A stretch of 64,000 nucleotides of DNA from Streptomyces scabiei 87.22 (lineage in GTDB: Bacteria; Actinomycetota; Actinomycetes; Streptomycetales; Streptomycetaceae). The stretch lies in the NCBI RefSeq assembly GCF_000091305.1, contig NC_013929.1, positions 6,200,001-6,264,000 on the forward strand, in the 5' to 3' direction. The stretch's first letter is position 1; the number at the start of each line of letters is the position of its first letter. Below are positions 43,219-51,992 of the stretch, one piece after another. The notes beneath the pieces are model-generated. The model did no database searches, was not told the origin of the DNA, and saw nothing but the letters and a program-made list of their open reading frames with translations. A program made the position numbers and the translations under genes.

Positions 43219-43269
43219 CCCGCGCCCCTGGAGAAGCGGGGCTGCGCCCCTGCTTCTCCAGGGCGGGGT
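43219..43269. repeat. GC-rich hairpin next to the murA stop
   Basis: The segment GCGCCCCTGGAGAAGCGGGG plus its inverse CCCTGCTTCTCCAGGGCGGGG can fold. It resembles the arms of the dispersed intergenic elements and, lying directly at the end of murA (minus strand), may act as its terminator. Confidence 0.55.
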
Positions 43270-43270
43270 T

Positions 43271-44617
43271 CTAGCCCAGCGCCTTGCCCGGCAGCTCGAC
43301 CTTGGCGCCCAGCTCCATGAGCTTCTCCATGAAGTTCTCGTAGCCACGGTTGATCAGCTCGATGCCGTGGACCCGGGACGTGCCCTGGGCCGCCAGCGCC
43401 GCGATGAGGTACGAGAAGCCGCCGCGGAGGTCGGGGATGACCAGGTCGGCGCCCTGCAGCCGGGTGGGGCCGGAGACGACCGCCGAGTGCAGGAAGTTGC
43501 GCTGGCCGAAGCGGCAGTTCGAGCCGCCGAGGCACTCGCGGTACAGCTGGATGTGCGCGCCCATCTGGTTCAGCGCGGAGGTGAAGCCGAGGCGGGACTC
43601 GTAGACCGTCTCGTGGACGATCGACAGACCCGTGGCCTGCGTCAGGGCCACGACCAGGGGCTGCTGCCAGTCGGTCTGGAAGCCGGGGTGGACGTCCGTC
43701 TCCAGCGCGATCGACTTCAGCTGGCCGCCCGGGTGCCAGAAGCGGATGCCCTCGTCGTCGATCTCGAAGGCGCCGCCCACCTTGCGGTAGGTGTTCAGGA
43801 ACGTCATCATCGAGCGCTGCTGGGCGCCCCGGATGTAGATGTCGCCCTCGGTCGCCAGCGCGGCGGACGCCCAGGAGGCGGCCTCCAGGCGGTCCGGGAG
43901 CGCCTTGTGGTTGTAGCCGCCGAGCGAGTCCACACCGGTGATGCGGATCGTGCGGTCGGTGTCCATCGCGATGATGGCGCCCATCTTCTGCAGGACGCAG
44001 ATCAGGTCCTCGATCTCTGGCTCGATGGCCGCGTTCGCGAGTTCCGTCACGCCCTCCGCGAGGACGGCCGTGAGCAGCACCTGCTCGGTCGCGCCCACCG
44101 ACGGGTACGGCAGCTGGATCTTCGTACCGCGCAGCCGCCGCGGCGCCTCCAGGTACTGTCCGTCCTCGCGCTTCTCGATCTTCGCGCCGAACTGCCGCAG
44201 CACCTCGAAGTGGAAGTCGATCGGCCGGCCGCCGATGTCGCAGCCGCCGAGACCGGGGATGAAGGCGTGGCCGAGCCGGTGCAGCAGCGGGCCGCAGAAC
44301 AGGATCGGGATGCGCGACGAGCCCGCGTGGGCGTCGATGTCGGCGACGTTCGCGCTCTCCACGTTCGTCGGGTCCATCACCAGCTCGCCCGGCTCGTCAC
44401 CCGGGCGGACCGTTACGCCATGCAGCTGCAGCAGCCCGCGCACGACCCGGACGTCGCGGATGTCGGGCACGTTGCGCAGCCGGCTCGGACCGCTGCCGAG
44501 CAGCGCGGCGACCATGGCCTTGGGTACGAGGTTCTTCGCACCGCGGACACGGATCTCGCCACTGAGCGGGGTGCCGCCGTGTACAAGCAGTACGTCGTCA
44601 GAGCCGTTGACGGTCAT
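43271..44617 (-). CDS. murA: UDP-N-acetylglucosamine 1-carboxyvinyltransferase
   Basis: A 448-residue enzyme for the first committed step of peptidoglycan precursor synthesis (enolpyruvyl transfer from PEP to UDP-GlcNAc). It has the EPSP-synthase/MurA fold: GEIRVRGAKNLVPKAM near the N-terminus with the substrate-binding Lys-Asn, and the active-site Cys in LGGCDIGGRPIDFH, the fosfomycin target position. Start ATG 44617. Convergent with the HU gene. Streptomyces commonly carry two murA paralogues; which one this is cannot be decided here. Confidence 0.92.
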   Translation of the reverse strand: MTVNGSDDVLLVHGGTPLSGEIRVRGAKNLVPKAMVAALLGSGPSRLRNVPDIRDVRVVRGLLQLHGVTVRPGDEPGELVMDPTNVESANVADIDAHAGSSRIPILFCGPLLHRLGHAFIPGLGGCDIGGRPIDFHFEVLRQFGAKIEKREDGQYLEAPRRLRGTKIQLPYPSVGATEQVLLTAVLAEGVTELANAAIEPEIEDLICVLQKMGAIIAMDTDRTIRITGVDSLGGYNHKALPDRLEAASWASAALATEGDIYIRGAQQRSMMTFLNTYRKVGGAFEIDDEGIRFWHPGGQLKSIALETDVHPGFQTDWQQPLVVALTQATGLSIVHETVYESRLGFTSALNQMGAHIQLYRECLGGSNCRFGQRNFLHSAVVSGPTRLQGADLVIPDLRGGFSYLIAALAAQGTSRVHGIELINRGYENFMEKLMELGAKVELPGKALG

Positions 44618-44918
44618 GGATCTCGCGTTCCGTGGAGTTCGGGCAGAGGCTTTCCGGCGTGGACGGACGGCCGGTGGACCCGTGGTGCGGGACCGGCGCG
44701 GCGTGGGCCGGAGAGCTAGCGTAATCGCCGCCCACCCCCCTTCCGTAAGCCCCGGGACTTCTCAGCCACGTCATGGATTCGCCACAACACGAACCGTCCA
44801 CGACCGGCCACACGGGGTGACCGCCGGGGGCGTGCGCCCCCTGTGCCTCCCCCCGCCGTGAGCTGCGCGCACACCGCTGAGGGCATTGGCTCCCCGCGCG
44901 GGGGCAGGATGCGGGATC
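44618..44918. promoter_or_regulatory. Divergent promoter gap between murA and the YqgE-like gene
   Basis: About 300 bases without a convincing gene. The murA-proximal part is GC-rich; the middle (near 44,770-44,815) is AT-richer (CATGGATTCGCCACAACACG) and probably contains the promoters. No clear operator is seen. Confidence 0.35.
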
Positions 44919-45500
44919 ATGTCTGGCATGACCGAGGTGTCCTCGCTCACAGGGCGGCTGCTCGTGGCCACGCCCGCCCTGGCGGACCCGAACTTCGACC
45001 GCGCTGTCGTGCTGCTCCTCGACCACGACGAGAAGGGCTCGCTCGGCGTGGTCCTCAACCGTCCCACCCCGGTCGGCGTCGCCGACATCCTGGAGGACTG
45101 GGCGGAACTCGCCGGCGAACCGGGGGTCGTCTTCCAGGGCGGCCCGGTGCAGCTGGACTCGGCGCTGGGGGTCGCGGTGATCCCCGGCGGCGGTTCGGCG
45201 GACCGGGCACCGCTGGGCTGGCGGCGGGTGCACGGCGCGATCGGCCTCGTCGACCTGGAGGCCCCGCCGGAGCTGCTCGCCTCCGCGCTCGGCTCGCTGC
45301 GCATCTTCGCCGGGTACGCCGGCTGGGGGCCCGGCCAGCTGGAGGACGAGCTGGCGGAGGGGGCCTGGTACGTCGTCGAGTCCGAACCCGGCGACGTCTC
45401 CTCGCCCTGTCCGGAAAGGCTCTGGCGGGAGGTCCTGCGCCGCCAGCGCAGCGAACTCGCGATGGTGGCCACCTACCCGGACGACCCTTCGCTCAACTGA
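44919..45500 (+). CDS. YqgE/AlgH family protein (DUF179)
   Basis: A 193-residue protein of the YqgE/AlgH family (LTGRLLVATPALADPNFDRA, LLDHDEKGSLGVVLNRPT, GGPVQLDS, FAGYAGWGPGQLEDEL). The family is widespread but its biochemical role is unclear. Two start ATGs are possible (44,919 and 44,928), neither with a strong ribosome site; the first is used here. The DUF3039 gene follows after 28 bases. Confidence 0.9.
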   Translation: MSGMTEVSSLTGRLLVATPALADPNFDRAVVLLLDHDEKGSLGVVLNRPTPVGVADILEDWAELAGEPGVVFQGGPVQLDSALGVAVIPGGGSADRAPLGWRRVHGAIGLVDLEAPPELLASALGSLRIFAGYAGWGPGQLEDELAEGAWYVVESEPGDVSSPCPERLWREVLRRQRSELAMVATYPDDPSLN

Positions 45501-45528
45501 TGCCCGTGCCCTTCAGTACCCTTGCGTC

Positions 45529-45810
45529 ATGAGCACTCTTGAGCCCGAGCGCGGTACTGGTACGGGGACCCTCGTCGAGCCGACGCCGCAGACGTCGCAC
45601 GGCGACGGTGACCACGAGCGCTTCGCCCACTACGTCCAGAAGGACAAGATCATGGCGAGCGCCCTCGACGGCACGCCCGTCGTGGCGTTGTGCGGCAAGG
45701 TGTGGGTCCCGGGCCGTGACCCGAAGAAGTACCCGGTGTGCCCCATGTGCAAGGAGATCTTCGAGTCCCTCGGCGCGGGCGGCGACGACCAGGGCGACGG
45801 CAAGAAGTAA
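45529..45810 (+). CDS. DUF3039 small zinc-binding protein
   Basis: A 93-residue protein conserved in actinobacteria next to the YqgE-like gene. The Cys residues in VVALCGKVWVPGRDPKKYP and VCPMCKEIFE form a probable zinc site. Function unknown. Start ATG 45529. Confidence 0.88.
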   Translation: MSTLEPERGTGTGTLVEPTPQTSHGDGDHERFAHYVQKDKIMASALDGTPVVALCGKVWVPGRDPKKYPVCPMCKEIFESLGAGGDDQGDGKK

Positions 45811-45937
45811 CCCGCACGACCGGCTCGGAGGCACCCGTACGGACGGCAGGGGCCGCGCCCCGTGCCGTCCGGGTGCCTCCGGCCTTCGTGGTGCCCCGGG
45901 TCCGCCGCTCCCGCGGAGCGTCGCTTTCGGATCACAA

Positions 45938-45953
45938 GGTGGTACAGACCTCT
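45938..45953. promoter_or_regulatory. DasR-responsive-element-like site
   Basis: GGTGGTACAGACCTCT matches the dre consensus (roughly ACTGGTCTAGACCACT) at most central positions, including TGGT and AGACC. It also matches the TGGTCCAGACCT repeat known from Streptomyces chitinase promoters except for one base. It lies about 105 bases before the ABC lipoprotein gene, next to a possible TTGTGG (-35) and CATAGC (-10). The operon's hexosaminidase fits GlcNAc control by DasR. Confidence 0.6.
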
Positions 45954-45989
45954 TGTGGTCATGTTCATGTACTCCATAGCCTCCGGTGT

Positions 45990-46027
45990 GTTGTGTAGAG
46001 CAGAACGCCCGTTGCAGAGAATGCAAC
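45990..46027. promoter_or_regulatory. Paired inverted repeats before the aminosugar ABC operon
   Basis: GTTGCA-GAGAA-TGCAAC at 46,011-46,027 is a perfect spaced dyad. Just upstream GTTGTGTAGAGCAGAAC (near 45,990) has the same layout with mismatches. They sit 30-70 bases before the start codon, downstream of the likely promoter, as expected for a second, pathway-specific repressor. Confidence 0.5.
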
Positions 46028-46058
46028 ACTCCGCTCCCCCCTCCGGAGGAACAGCTTC

Positions 46059-47360
46059 ATGAGGCTCGCCACCCGACTCGTCGTGCCCGTCGCGGCCCTG
46101 GCCCTCGCCGGACTGACCGCCTGCGCCCCCCAGACCTCCGACAACTCCTCGTCGGGAGAGGACGAGAAGACCGGCACCCTGCGGGTCTGGCTCTTCCAGG
46201 AGGTGAACAACGAGCCGAAGCAGCAGGTCGTCGACAAGGTGGTCACCGCCTTCGAGAAGGCGCACGACGGCGCGAAGGTGAAGGTCGAGTACATCCCCGT
46301 CGAGACCCGCGCCCAGCGCATCAAGGCCGCCTTCAACGACCCCAGGAGCGCTCCGGACCTCATCGAGTACGGCAACACCGACACGGCCGGCTATGTGAAG
46401 GACGGCGGACTCGCCGACATCACCCGGGAGTTCAACGACTGGTCCGACGCCAAGGCCACCGACCCGACCGCCAGAACCTCCGTGACGGTCGACGGCAAGG
46501 TCTACGGGGCACCCTTCTTCGTGGGTGTGCGCGCGCTCTACTACCGCACCGACGTCTTCGAGCGCCTGAACCTGGAGGCACCGAAGTCCCTGGCCGAACT
46601 GGCCACCACCGCCAAGCGCATCCGCGCCGCCGAGCCCGGCCTGTACGGGATCGTCGTCGGCGGTGCCTACACCTACGGCGCGATGCCCTTCGTCTGGGCC
46701 CACGGCGGCGAGATGGCCGAGGGCAAGGGCGGCTCGTACGCCTCCACGATCGACACCCCGGCCGCCCGCAAGGGCATCGAGGCATACACCTCGCTCTTCG
46801 GTGACGACAACTGCCCGGCCGCCAAGTGCGCGGGCATGGGCGGCAACGACACGGTCACCGCGTTCGCGGCCGGCAAGGCGGGCATGGCGATCGGCGGCGA
46901 CTTCAGCCACGCCGCCATAGAGGCCGGCAAGGTCAAGGGCAAGTACGCGGTCGTACCCCTTCCGGGGGTGAAGCCCGGCTCGGTGGCCCCGGCGTTCGCG
47001 GGCGGCAACAACGTCGGCGTCCTGAAGAGCACCACGCACCGCACCCTCGCCGTCGACCTGATGAAGCGGCTGGCGTCCAAGAAGACCCAGGGCGCACTCT
47101 TCGACGCGATGGGCTTCCTGCCGACGTACACCGACGCACGGGCCGCGGCGGCCGAGAAGGAGCCGTTCATCGAGCCCTTCGTCAAGACGCTCTCCTCCGG
47201 TACGAAGTTCGTGCCCGCCTCCCCGGCCTGGGCGCAGATCGACGCCTCGCTGGTGCTGCCGACGATGTTCCAATACGTCGTCAGCGGCAAGAAGGACGTG
47301 GCCGAGGCGTCGACGGACGCGGCGAAGCAGATGAACGACGTGTTCGGCACGGTCGGCTGA
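46059..47360 (+). CDS. Sugar ABC transporter solute-binding lipoprotein (aminosugar type)
   Basis: A 433-residue extracellular binding protein with lipobox LAGLTAC (Cys about 22). The fold is that of family 1 solute-binding proteins (GTLRVWLFQE, APDLIEYGNTD, GAPFFVGVRALYYRTDVF, AMPFVWAHGGEM). It heads an operon with two permeases and a cytoplasmic beta-N-acetylhexosaminidase, so the ligand is probably a chitobiose-like or other HexNAc oligosaccharide (inference). As with most Streptomyces sugar importers, no ATPase gene is present. Confidence 0.9.
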   Translation: MRLATRLVVPVAALALAGLTACAPQTSDNSSSGEDEKTGTLRVWLFQEVNNEPKQQVVDKVVTAFEKAHDGAKVKVEYIPVETRAQRIKAAFNDPRSAPDLIEYGNTDTAGYVKDGGLADITREFNDWSDAKATDPTARTSVTVDGKVYGAPFFVGVRALYYRTDVFERLNLEAPKSLAELATTAKRIRAAEPGLYGIVVGGAYTYGAMPFVWAHGGEMAEGKGGSYASTIDTPAARKGIEAYTSLFGDDNCPAAKCAGMGGNDTVTAFAAGKAGMAIGGDFSHAAIEAGKVKGKYAVVPLPGVKPGSVAPAFAGGNNVGVLKSTTHRTLAVDLMKRLASKKTQGALFDAMGFLPTYTDARAAAAEKEPFIEPFVKTLSSGTKFVPASPAWAQIDASLVLPTMFQYVVSGKKDVAEASTDAAKQMNDVFGTVG

Positions 47361-47364
47361 CCCG

Positions 47365-48312
47365 ATGGCGGTGCACGACACGGTCGACAAGACCGCCGGA
47401 CGGGTCGCGCTCACCCGAGCCGCGGCCCGTCCGCCCCGCCGGCGTGAAGTGACCCCCTGGCTCTACCTCGCCCCCGCGCTCGTCGTCCTCGGCGCCCTCC
47501 TCCTCTACCCCGTCTACCAGCTCGGCCTCATCTCGCTGTTCGAGTACACCCAGGCCCAGGTCAGCGGCGGTGAACCGGCGTCCTTCCGGGGACTGGGGAA
47601 CTACGAACGCCTGTTCGTGGACGCCGAGTTCTGGCGGGTGCTCCTGTCCACGGTCGTCTTCGCGGCGGCCTGTGTGGTGTCCACGCTCGCCGTGGGGTGC
47701 GCGCTCGCCGTCCTGCTGACACGAGTACGGGCCGTGCCGCGCCTGGCGCTGATGCTGGCGGCGCTCGGGGCGTGGGCGACGCCCGCGGTCACCGGCTCCA
47801 CGGTGTGGCTGCTGCTGTTCGACCCGGACTTCGGCCCGGTCAACCGGGTCCTGGGGCTCGGCGACCACTCCTGGACCTACGGGCGGTACAGCGCCTTCCT
47901 CCTCGTCCTGCTCGAAGTGGTGTGGTGTTCCTTCCCGTTCGTGATGGTGACCGTCTACGCCGGCATCCGCTCCGTACCGTCCGAGGTGCTGGAGGCCGCG
48001 GCCCTGGACGGCGCCTCGCCATGGCGGATCTGGCGGTCGGTCCTCGCGCCGATGCTCCGGCCGATCCTCGTCGTCGTCACCCTTCAGTCGATCATCTGGG
48101 ACTTCAAGGTCTTCACCCAGATCTATGTGATGACGGGCGGCGGCGGTATCGCGGGCCAGAACCTCGTCCTGAACGTGTACGCCTACCAGAAGGCTTTCGC
48201 GTCCTCCCAGTACGGCCTCGGTTCGGCCATCGGGGTGGTGATGCTGGTGATTCTGCTGGCGGTCACCCTGGTCTATTTGCGACTGCTGCGCCGACAGGGG
48301 GAGGAGCTGTGA
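47365..48312 (+). CDS. Sugar ABC transporter permease, MalF type (aminosugar operon)
   Basis: A 315-residue permease with six membrane segments and the EAA loop PSEVLEAAALDGASPWRIW. It starts 4 bases after the binding-protein stop and overlaps the second permease. It has normal length, unlike the MalF-type permease at 2.5-3.9 kb. Confidence 0.93.
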   Translation: MAVHDTVDKTAGRVALTRAAARPPRRREVTPWLYLAPALVVLGALLLYPVYQLGLISLFEYTQAQVSGGEPASFRGLGNYERLFVDAEFWRVLLSTVVFAAACVVSTLAVGCALAVLLTRVRAVPRLALMLAALGAWATPAVTGSTVWLLLFDPDFGPVNRVLGLGDHSWTYGRYSAFLLVLLEVVWCSFPFVMVTVYAGIRSVPSEVLEAAALDGASPWRIWRSVLAPMLRPILVVVTLQSIIWDFKVFTQIYVMTGGGGIAGQNLVLNVYAYQKAFASSQYGLGSAIGVVMLVILLAVTLVYLRLLRRQGEEL

Positions 48313-49151
48313 ATTCGAGGGGATTCCCGCGACGGCCCCGGCGGTTCGCCGCCGATGCGTCGGCCCTGGTCATCGCGGCCGTGGTGGCGTTTCCGCTGTA
48401 CTGGATGGTGCTGAGCGCGGTCAGGCCGACGGGGGAGATCGAGTCGGCCGAACCCCGGCCCTGGACCCTCGCGCCGACCCTCGATTCCTTCCGCCGCGTC
48501 TTCGGGCAGCAGGAATTCGGCCGTTACTTCGCCAACAGCCTTGTCGTCGCCTGCACGGTGGTGGTCGTCTCCGCGCTGATCGCGTTTCTCGCGGCGACGG
48601 CGGTCACCCGATTCCGTTTCCGGTTCCGGACCACTCTGCTCATCATGTTCCTCGTGGCCCAGATGGTGCCCGTGGAGGCCCTCACCATCCCGCTCTTCTT
48701 CCAGCTGCGCGACCTCGGCCAACTCAACACCCTGGGCGCGCTGATCCTGCCCCACATCGCGTTCTCGCTGCCGTTCGCGATCTGGATGCTGCGCGGCTTC
48801 GTGCAGGCCGTCCCCGAGTCGCTGGAGGAGGCCGCCCAGCTCGACGGGGCGAGCCGGTCCCGGTTCCTCTGGCAGATCCTCTTCCCGCTCGTCCTCCCGG
48901 GGCTGGTGGCCACCAGCGTCTTCTCCTTCATCTCGGCCTGGAACGACTTCCTGTTCGCCAAGTCGTTCATCATCAGCGACACGTCGCGGTCGACGCTGCC
49001 GATGGCCCTGCTGGTGTTCTACAAGCCCGAGGACCCGGACTGGGGAGGGGTGATGGCCGCCTCCACGGTGATGACGCTCCCGGTGCTGGTCTTCTTCGTA
49101 CTCGTACAGCGGCGGCTGGTCTCCGGACTGGGCGGCGCGGTCAAGGACTGA
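48309..49151 (+). CDS. Sugar ABC transporter permease, MalG type (aminosugar operon)
   Basis: A 280-residue permease with six membrane segments and the EAA loop PESLEEAAQLDGASRSRF. It ends LVSGLGGAVKD like other MalG-type proteins. The GTG start at 48309 overlaps the preceding stop codon (GTGA). The hexosaminidase gene begins one base after its stop. Confidence 0.93.
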   Translation: MNSRGFPRRPRRFAADASALVIAAVVAFPLYWMVLSAVRPTGEIESAEPRPWTLAPTLDSFRRVFGQQEFGRYFANSLVVACTVVVVSALIAFLAATAVTRFRFRFRTTLLIMFLVAQMVPVEALTIPLFFQLRDLGQLNTLGALILPHIAFSLPFAIWMLRGFVQAVPESLEEAAQLDGASRSRFLWQILFPLVLPGLVATSVFSFISAWNDFLFAKSFIISDTSRSTLPMALLVFYKPEDPDWGGVMAASTVMTLPVLVFFVLVQRRLVSGLGGAVKD

Positions 49152-49152
49152 C

Positions 49153-50811
49153 GTGAAACGGACGGACCCGATGACCACCGACCGGACCGGAACCGACCTG
49201 ATCCCGGCGCCGCTGGCCGTCGAGGGCCCCCTGCGCCGCGGTGTACCGCTCGACGGGAACACCACCCTGTGGGCGGCGCCGGGCACCGAGGACACCGCCC
49301 GCTGGCTGCGCTCGACCGTCGGCGCCGCCCTCGGGCTGTCCCTGCCGCCCGGCCCCGAGGACGCCCGCGACGCCGTACGCCTGTGCCTCGACGACGGCCT
49401 GGCGCCGGAGGAGTACCGGCTCGGGGCCGCCCCCGACCGGGGCATCGAGATCCGCGGGGGCGGTCCGGCGGGCGTCTTCTGGGGCGCCCAGACCCTGCGC
49501 CAGCTGCTCGGTCCCGAGGCGTTCCGGCGCGCCCCCGTGCGCCCCGGGGGCACCTACGGCGTCCCGCACCAGACCGTGCGGGACGCTCCCCGCTTCGCCT
49601 GGCGCGGCCTCATGCTCGACGTCGCCCGTCACTTCCTCCCCAAGGACCAGGTCCTGCGCTACGTGGACCTGATGGCCGCGCACAAACTCAACGTCCTCCA
49701 CCTCCACCTGACGGACGACCAGGGCTGGCGGATCGAGATCGAGCGGTACCCGAGGCTGACGGAGGTCGGCTCCTGGCGGGCGCGCACGAGATTCGGCCAC
49801 CGCGCGTCACCGCTCTGGGAGGAGAAACCGCACGGCGGCCACTACACGAAGGACGACCTCCGCGAGATCGTCGCCTACGCGGCCGCGCGGCACATCACCG
49901 TGGTGCCCGAGATCGACGTCCCCGGACACAGCCAGGCCGCCATCGCCGCGTATCCGGAACTCGGCAACACCGACGTCGTCGACACGGCCGCCCTCACCGT
50001 CTGGGACACCTGGGGCATCAGCACGAACGTCCTCGCCCCCACCGACGGCACCCTGCGCTTCTACGAGGGGGTGTTCGAGGAGGTCCTGGAGCTGTTCCCC
50101 TCGCCCTTCGTGCACATCGGCGGCGACGAGTGCCCCAAGGACCAGTGGCGCGGTTCGGCCACCGCGCAGGCCCGTGTCCGGGAACTGGGGCTCGCGGACG
50201 AGGACGCCCTGCAGTCGTGGTTCGTCCGGCACTTCGACAACTGGCTGACCGCGCGCGGGCGTCGCCTGATCGGATGGGACGAGATCCTCCAGGGCGGCCT
50301 CGCGCCGGGGGCGGCCGTGTCGTCCTGGCGGGGCTACGCGGGCGGCATCACGGCGGCCCGCGCCGGCCACGACGTGGTGATGTGCCCCGAGCAGCAGGTG
50401 TACCTGGACCACCGTCAGGACGGCGGCCCCGACGAGCCGGTGCCCATCGGCTGGGTGCGCACCCTGGAGGACGTCTTCCGGTTCGAGCCGGTGCCACCGG
50501 AGTTGACGCCCGACGAGGCCCGGCACGTGCTCGGCACCCAGGCCAACGTGTGGACCGAGGCGATGGAGGACGCCGCCCGCGTGGACTACCAGACCTTCCC
50601 GCGCCTGGCGGCCTTCGCCGAGGTGGCCTGGAGCCGGCTCCCCGCCCCCGCCGAGCGGGACTTCGCCGATTTCGAGCGCCGGATGGCCGCGCACTACCGG
50701 CGGCTCGACGCCCTGGGGGTCGGTTATCGGCCGCCTTCGGGCCCGCGCCCGTGGCAGCGGCGGCCCGGCGTGCTCGGACGTCCGATCGAGGGGAAGCCCC
50801 CGAACGTGTGA
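49153..50811 (+). CDS. GH20 beta-N-acetylhexosaminidase, cytoplasmic
   Basis: A 552-residue family 20 glycosidase. It has an N-terminal GH20b domain (about 15-135), then the TIM barrel with LHLHLTDDQGWRIEI, the substrate-assisted catalytic pair in FVHIGGDECPKDQW (Asp-Glu) and the Trp-rich SSWRGYAGG loop. There is no signal peptide, so it cleaves imported HexNAc oligosaccharides inside the cell. It is the last gene of the operon with the importer. Start is GTG 49153 or ATG 49171; both have a ribosome site. Confidence 0.93.
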   Translation: MKRTDPMTTDRTGTDLIPAPLAVEGPLRRGVPLDGNTTLWAAPGTEDTARWLRSTVGAALGLSLPPGPEDARDAVRLCLDDGLAPEEYRLGAAPDRGIEIRGGGPAGVFWGAQTLRQLLGPEAFRRAPVRPGGTYGVPHQTVRDAPRFAWRGLMLDVARHFLPKDQVLRYVDLMAAHKLNVLHLHLTDDQGWRIEIERYPRLTEVGSWRARTRFGHRASPLWEEKPHGGHYTKDDLREIVAYAAARHITVVPEIDVPGHSQAAIAAYPELGNTDVVDTAALTVWDTWGISTNVLAPTDGTLRFYEGVFEEVLELFPSPFVHIGGDECPKDQWRGSATAQARVRELGLADEDALQSWFVRHFDNWLTARGRRLIGWDEILQGGLAPGAAVSSWRGYAGGITAARAGHDVVMCPEQQVYLDHRQDGGPDEPVPIGWVRTLEDVFRFEPVPPELTPDEARHVLGTQANVWTEAMEDAARVDYQTFPRLAAFAEVAWSRLPAPAERDFADFERRMAAHYRRLDALGVGYRPPSGPRPWQRRPGVLGRPIEGKPPNV

Positions 50812-51098
50812 GACGAGCGCGAACCCGGGGGACCGAAAGCGCGTGCCCTGCGACCGTGGCCTCCCGGGGAACAAGAGGCGCAAGGGGAGTGAGGGGCAAC
50901 ACAAGTGGCAATGCACACCTATGGGTGAAGCCGTTCCAAAACGGACCACCTCGCGGGTGAGGTGGGCGAATGCCGCGTGGCGGACCCCGGCGTTCGGGCC
51001 TCGCGAGAATGTGCCAGAGTTGCCACGTCCGCCCTGTCAGCACGTACCGTACGGCAACACAGGCGGACCAGGTGGGGCAGCGGGAAGGGGCATCCGGT
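50812..51098. other. Spacer and leader of the molybdenum-hydroxylase operon
   Basis: About 290 bases with an AT-richer centre (ACACAAGTGGCAATGCACAC, near 50,900). It probably contains the promoter. The open frame from 50,970 runs into the downstream gene, but its first 43 codons show no similarity to the family. Confidence 0.35.
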
Positions 51099-51992
51099 TT
51101 GACCACGCACGCACCGCAGGCGGCGCAGGCCGTGACCCTGCCCGGCTCGCTCGACGAGGCCGTGGCGGCTCTCTCCGTCATGCCCTGGGCGGTTCCGGTG
51201 GCGGGTGGCACGGACCTCATGGCCGCGGTCAACTCCGGGCAGCTCAGGCCCGCCGCGCTGGTCGGGCTCGGCAGGATCAGCGAGATCCGCGGCTGGCAGT
51301 ACCAGGACGGACACGCCCTCCTGGGGGCGGGACTGACGCACGCCCGGATGGGGCGCCCGGACTTTGCGGCGCTCATTCCGGCGCTCGCCGCCGCCGCGCG
51401 CGCCGCCGGACCACCGCAGATCCGCAACGCGGGCACCCTCGGCGGCAACATCGCGACGGCCGCCCCCACCGGGGACGCGCTGCCCGTGCTGGCCGCCCTG
51501 GAGGCCACGCTGATCATCGCGGGCCCGGGCGGGGGCCGGCGCGAGATGCCCGTTTCGCACCTGCTGGCCGGCATGGAGATGTTGCGGCCCGGTGAACTCA
51601 TCGGCTTCGTGCGCGTGCCGCTGCTGCACGCGCCGCAGGTCTTCCTGAAGGCCACCGGCCGCACCGGCCCCGGTCGCGCGGTGGCCTCCGTCGCCCTCGT
51701 CCTGGACCCCGCCCGGCGCGGGGTGCGGTGTGCCGTCGGTGCCATAGCGCCGATGCCGCTGCGGCCGCTGGACGCCGAGGCGTGGGTCGGCCGGCTGATC
51801 GACTGGGACGGCGAGCGCACCCTCGTCCCCGAGGCGCTGCAGGCCTTCGGCGAGTACGTCGCCGCCGCCTGCATCCCCGATCCGGCCCCCGAGGTCGACG
51901 GCACGGTGGCGCCGCTTCCGCCCGCCGTACTGCATCTGCGGCGCACCGTCGCCGCGCTGGCCCGACGAGCACTGGGGAGGGCACTGTCGTGA
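51099..51992 (+). CDS. Molybdenum hydroxylase, FAD-binding subunit (CoxM/XdhB type)
   Basis: A 297-residue FAD subunit of a xanthine-dehydrogenase/aldehyde-oxidase type enzyme. It has the FAD pyrophosphate-binding VAGGTDLMAAVN and RNAGTLGGNIATAAPTGDAL motifs. It passes electrons from the Fe-S subunit to the acceptor. Start is read as TTG 51099 with GGAAGGGG upstream; upstream in-frame codons lack family similarity. It overlaps the Fe-S subunit gene (GTGA). Confidence 0.85.
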   Translation: MTTHAPQAAQAVTLPGSLDEAVAALSVMPWAVPVAGGTDLMAAVNSGQLRPAALVGLGRISEIRGWQYQDGHALLGAGLTHARMGRPDFAALIPALAAAARAAGPPQIRNAGTLGGNIATAAPTGDALPVLAALEATLIIAGPGGGRREMPVSHLLAGMEMLRPGELIGFVRVPLLHAPQVFLKATGRTGPGRAVASVALVLDPARRGVRCAVGAIAPMPLRPLDAEAWVGRLIDWDGERTLVPEALQAFGEYVAAACIPDPAPEVDGTVAPLPPAVLHLRRTVAALARRALGRALS

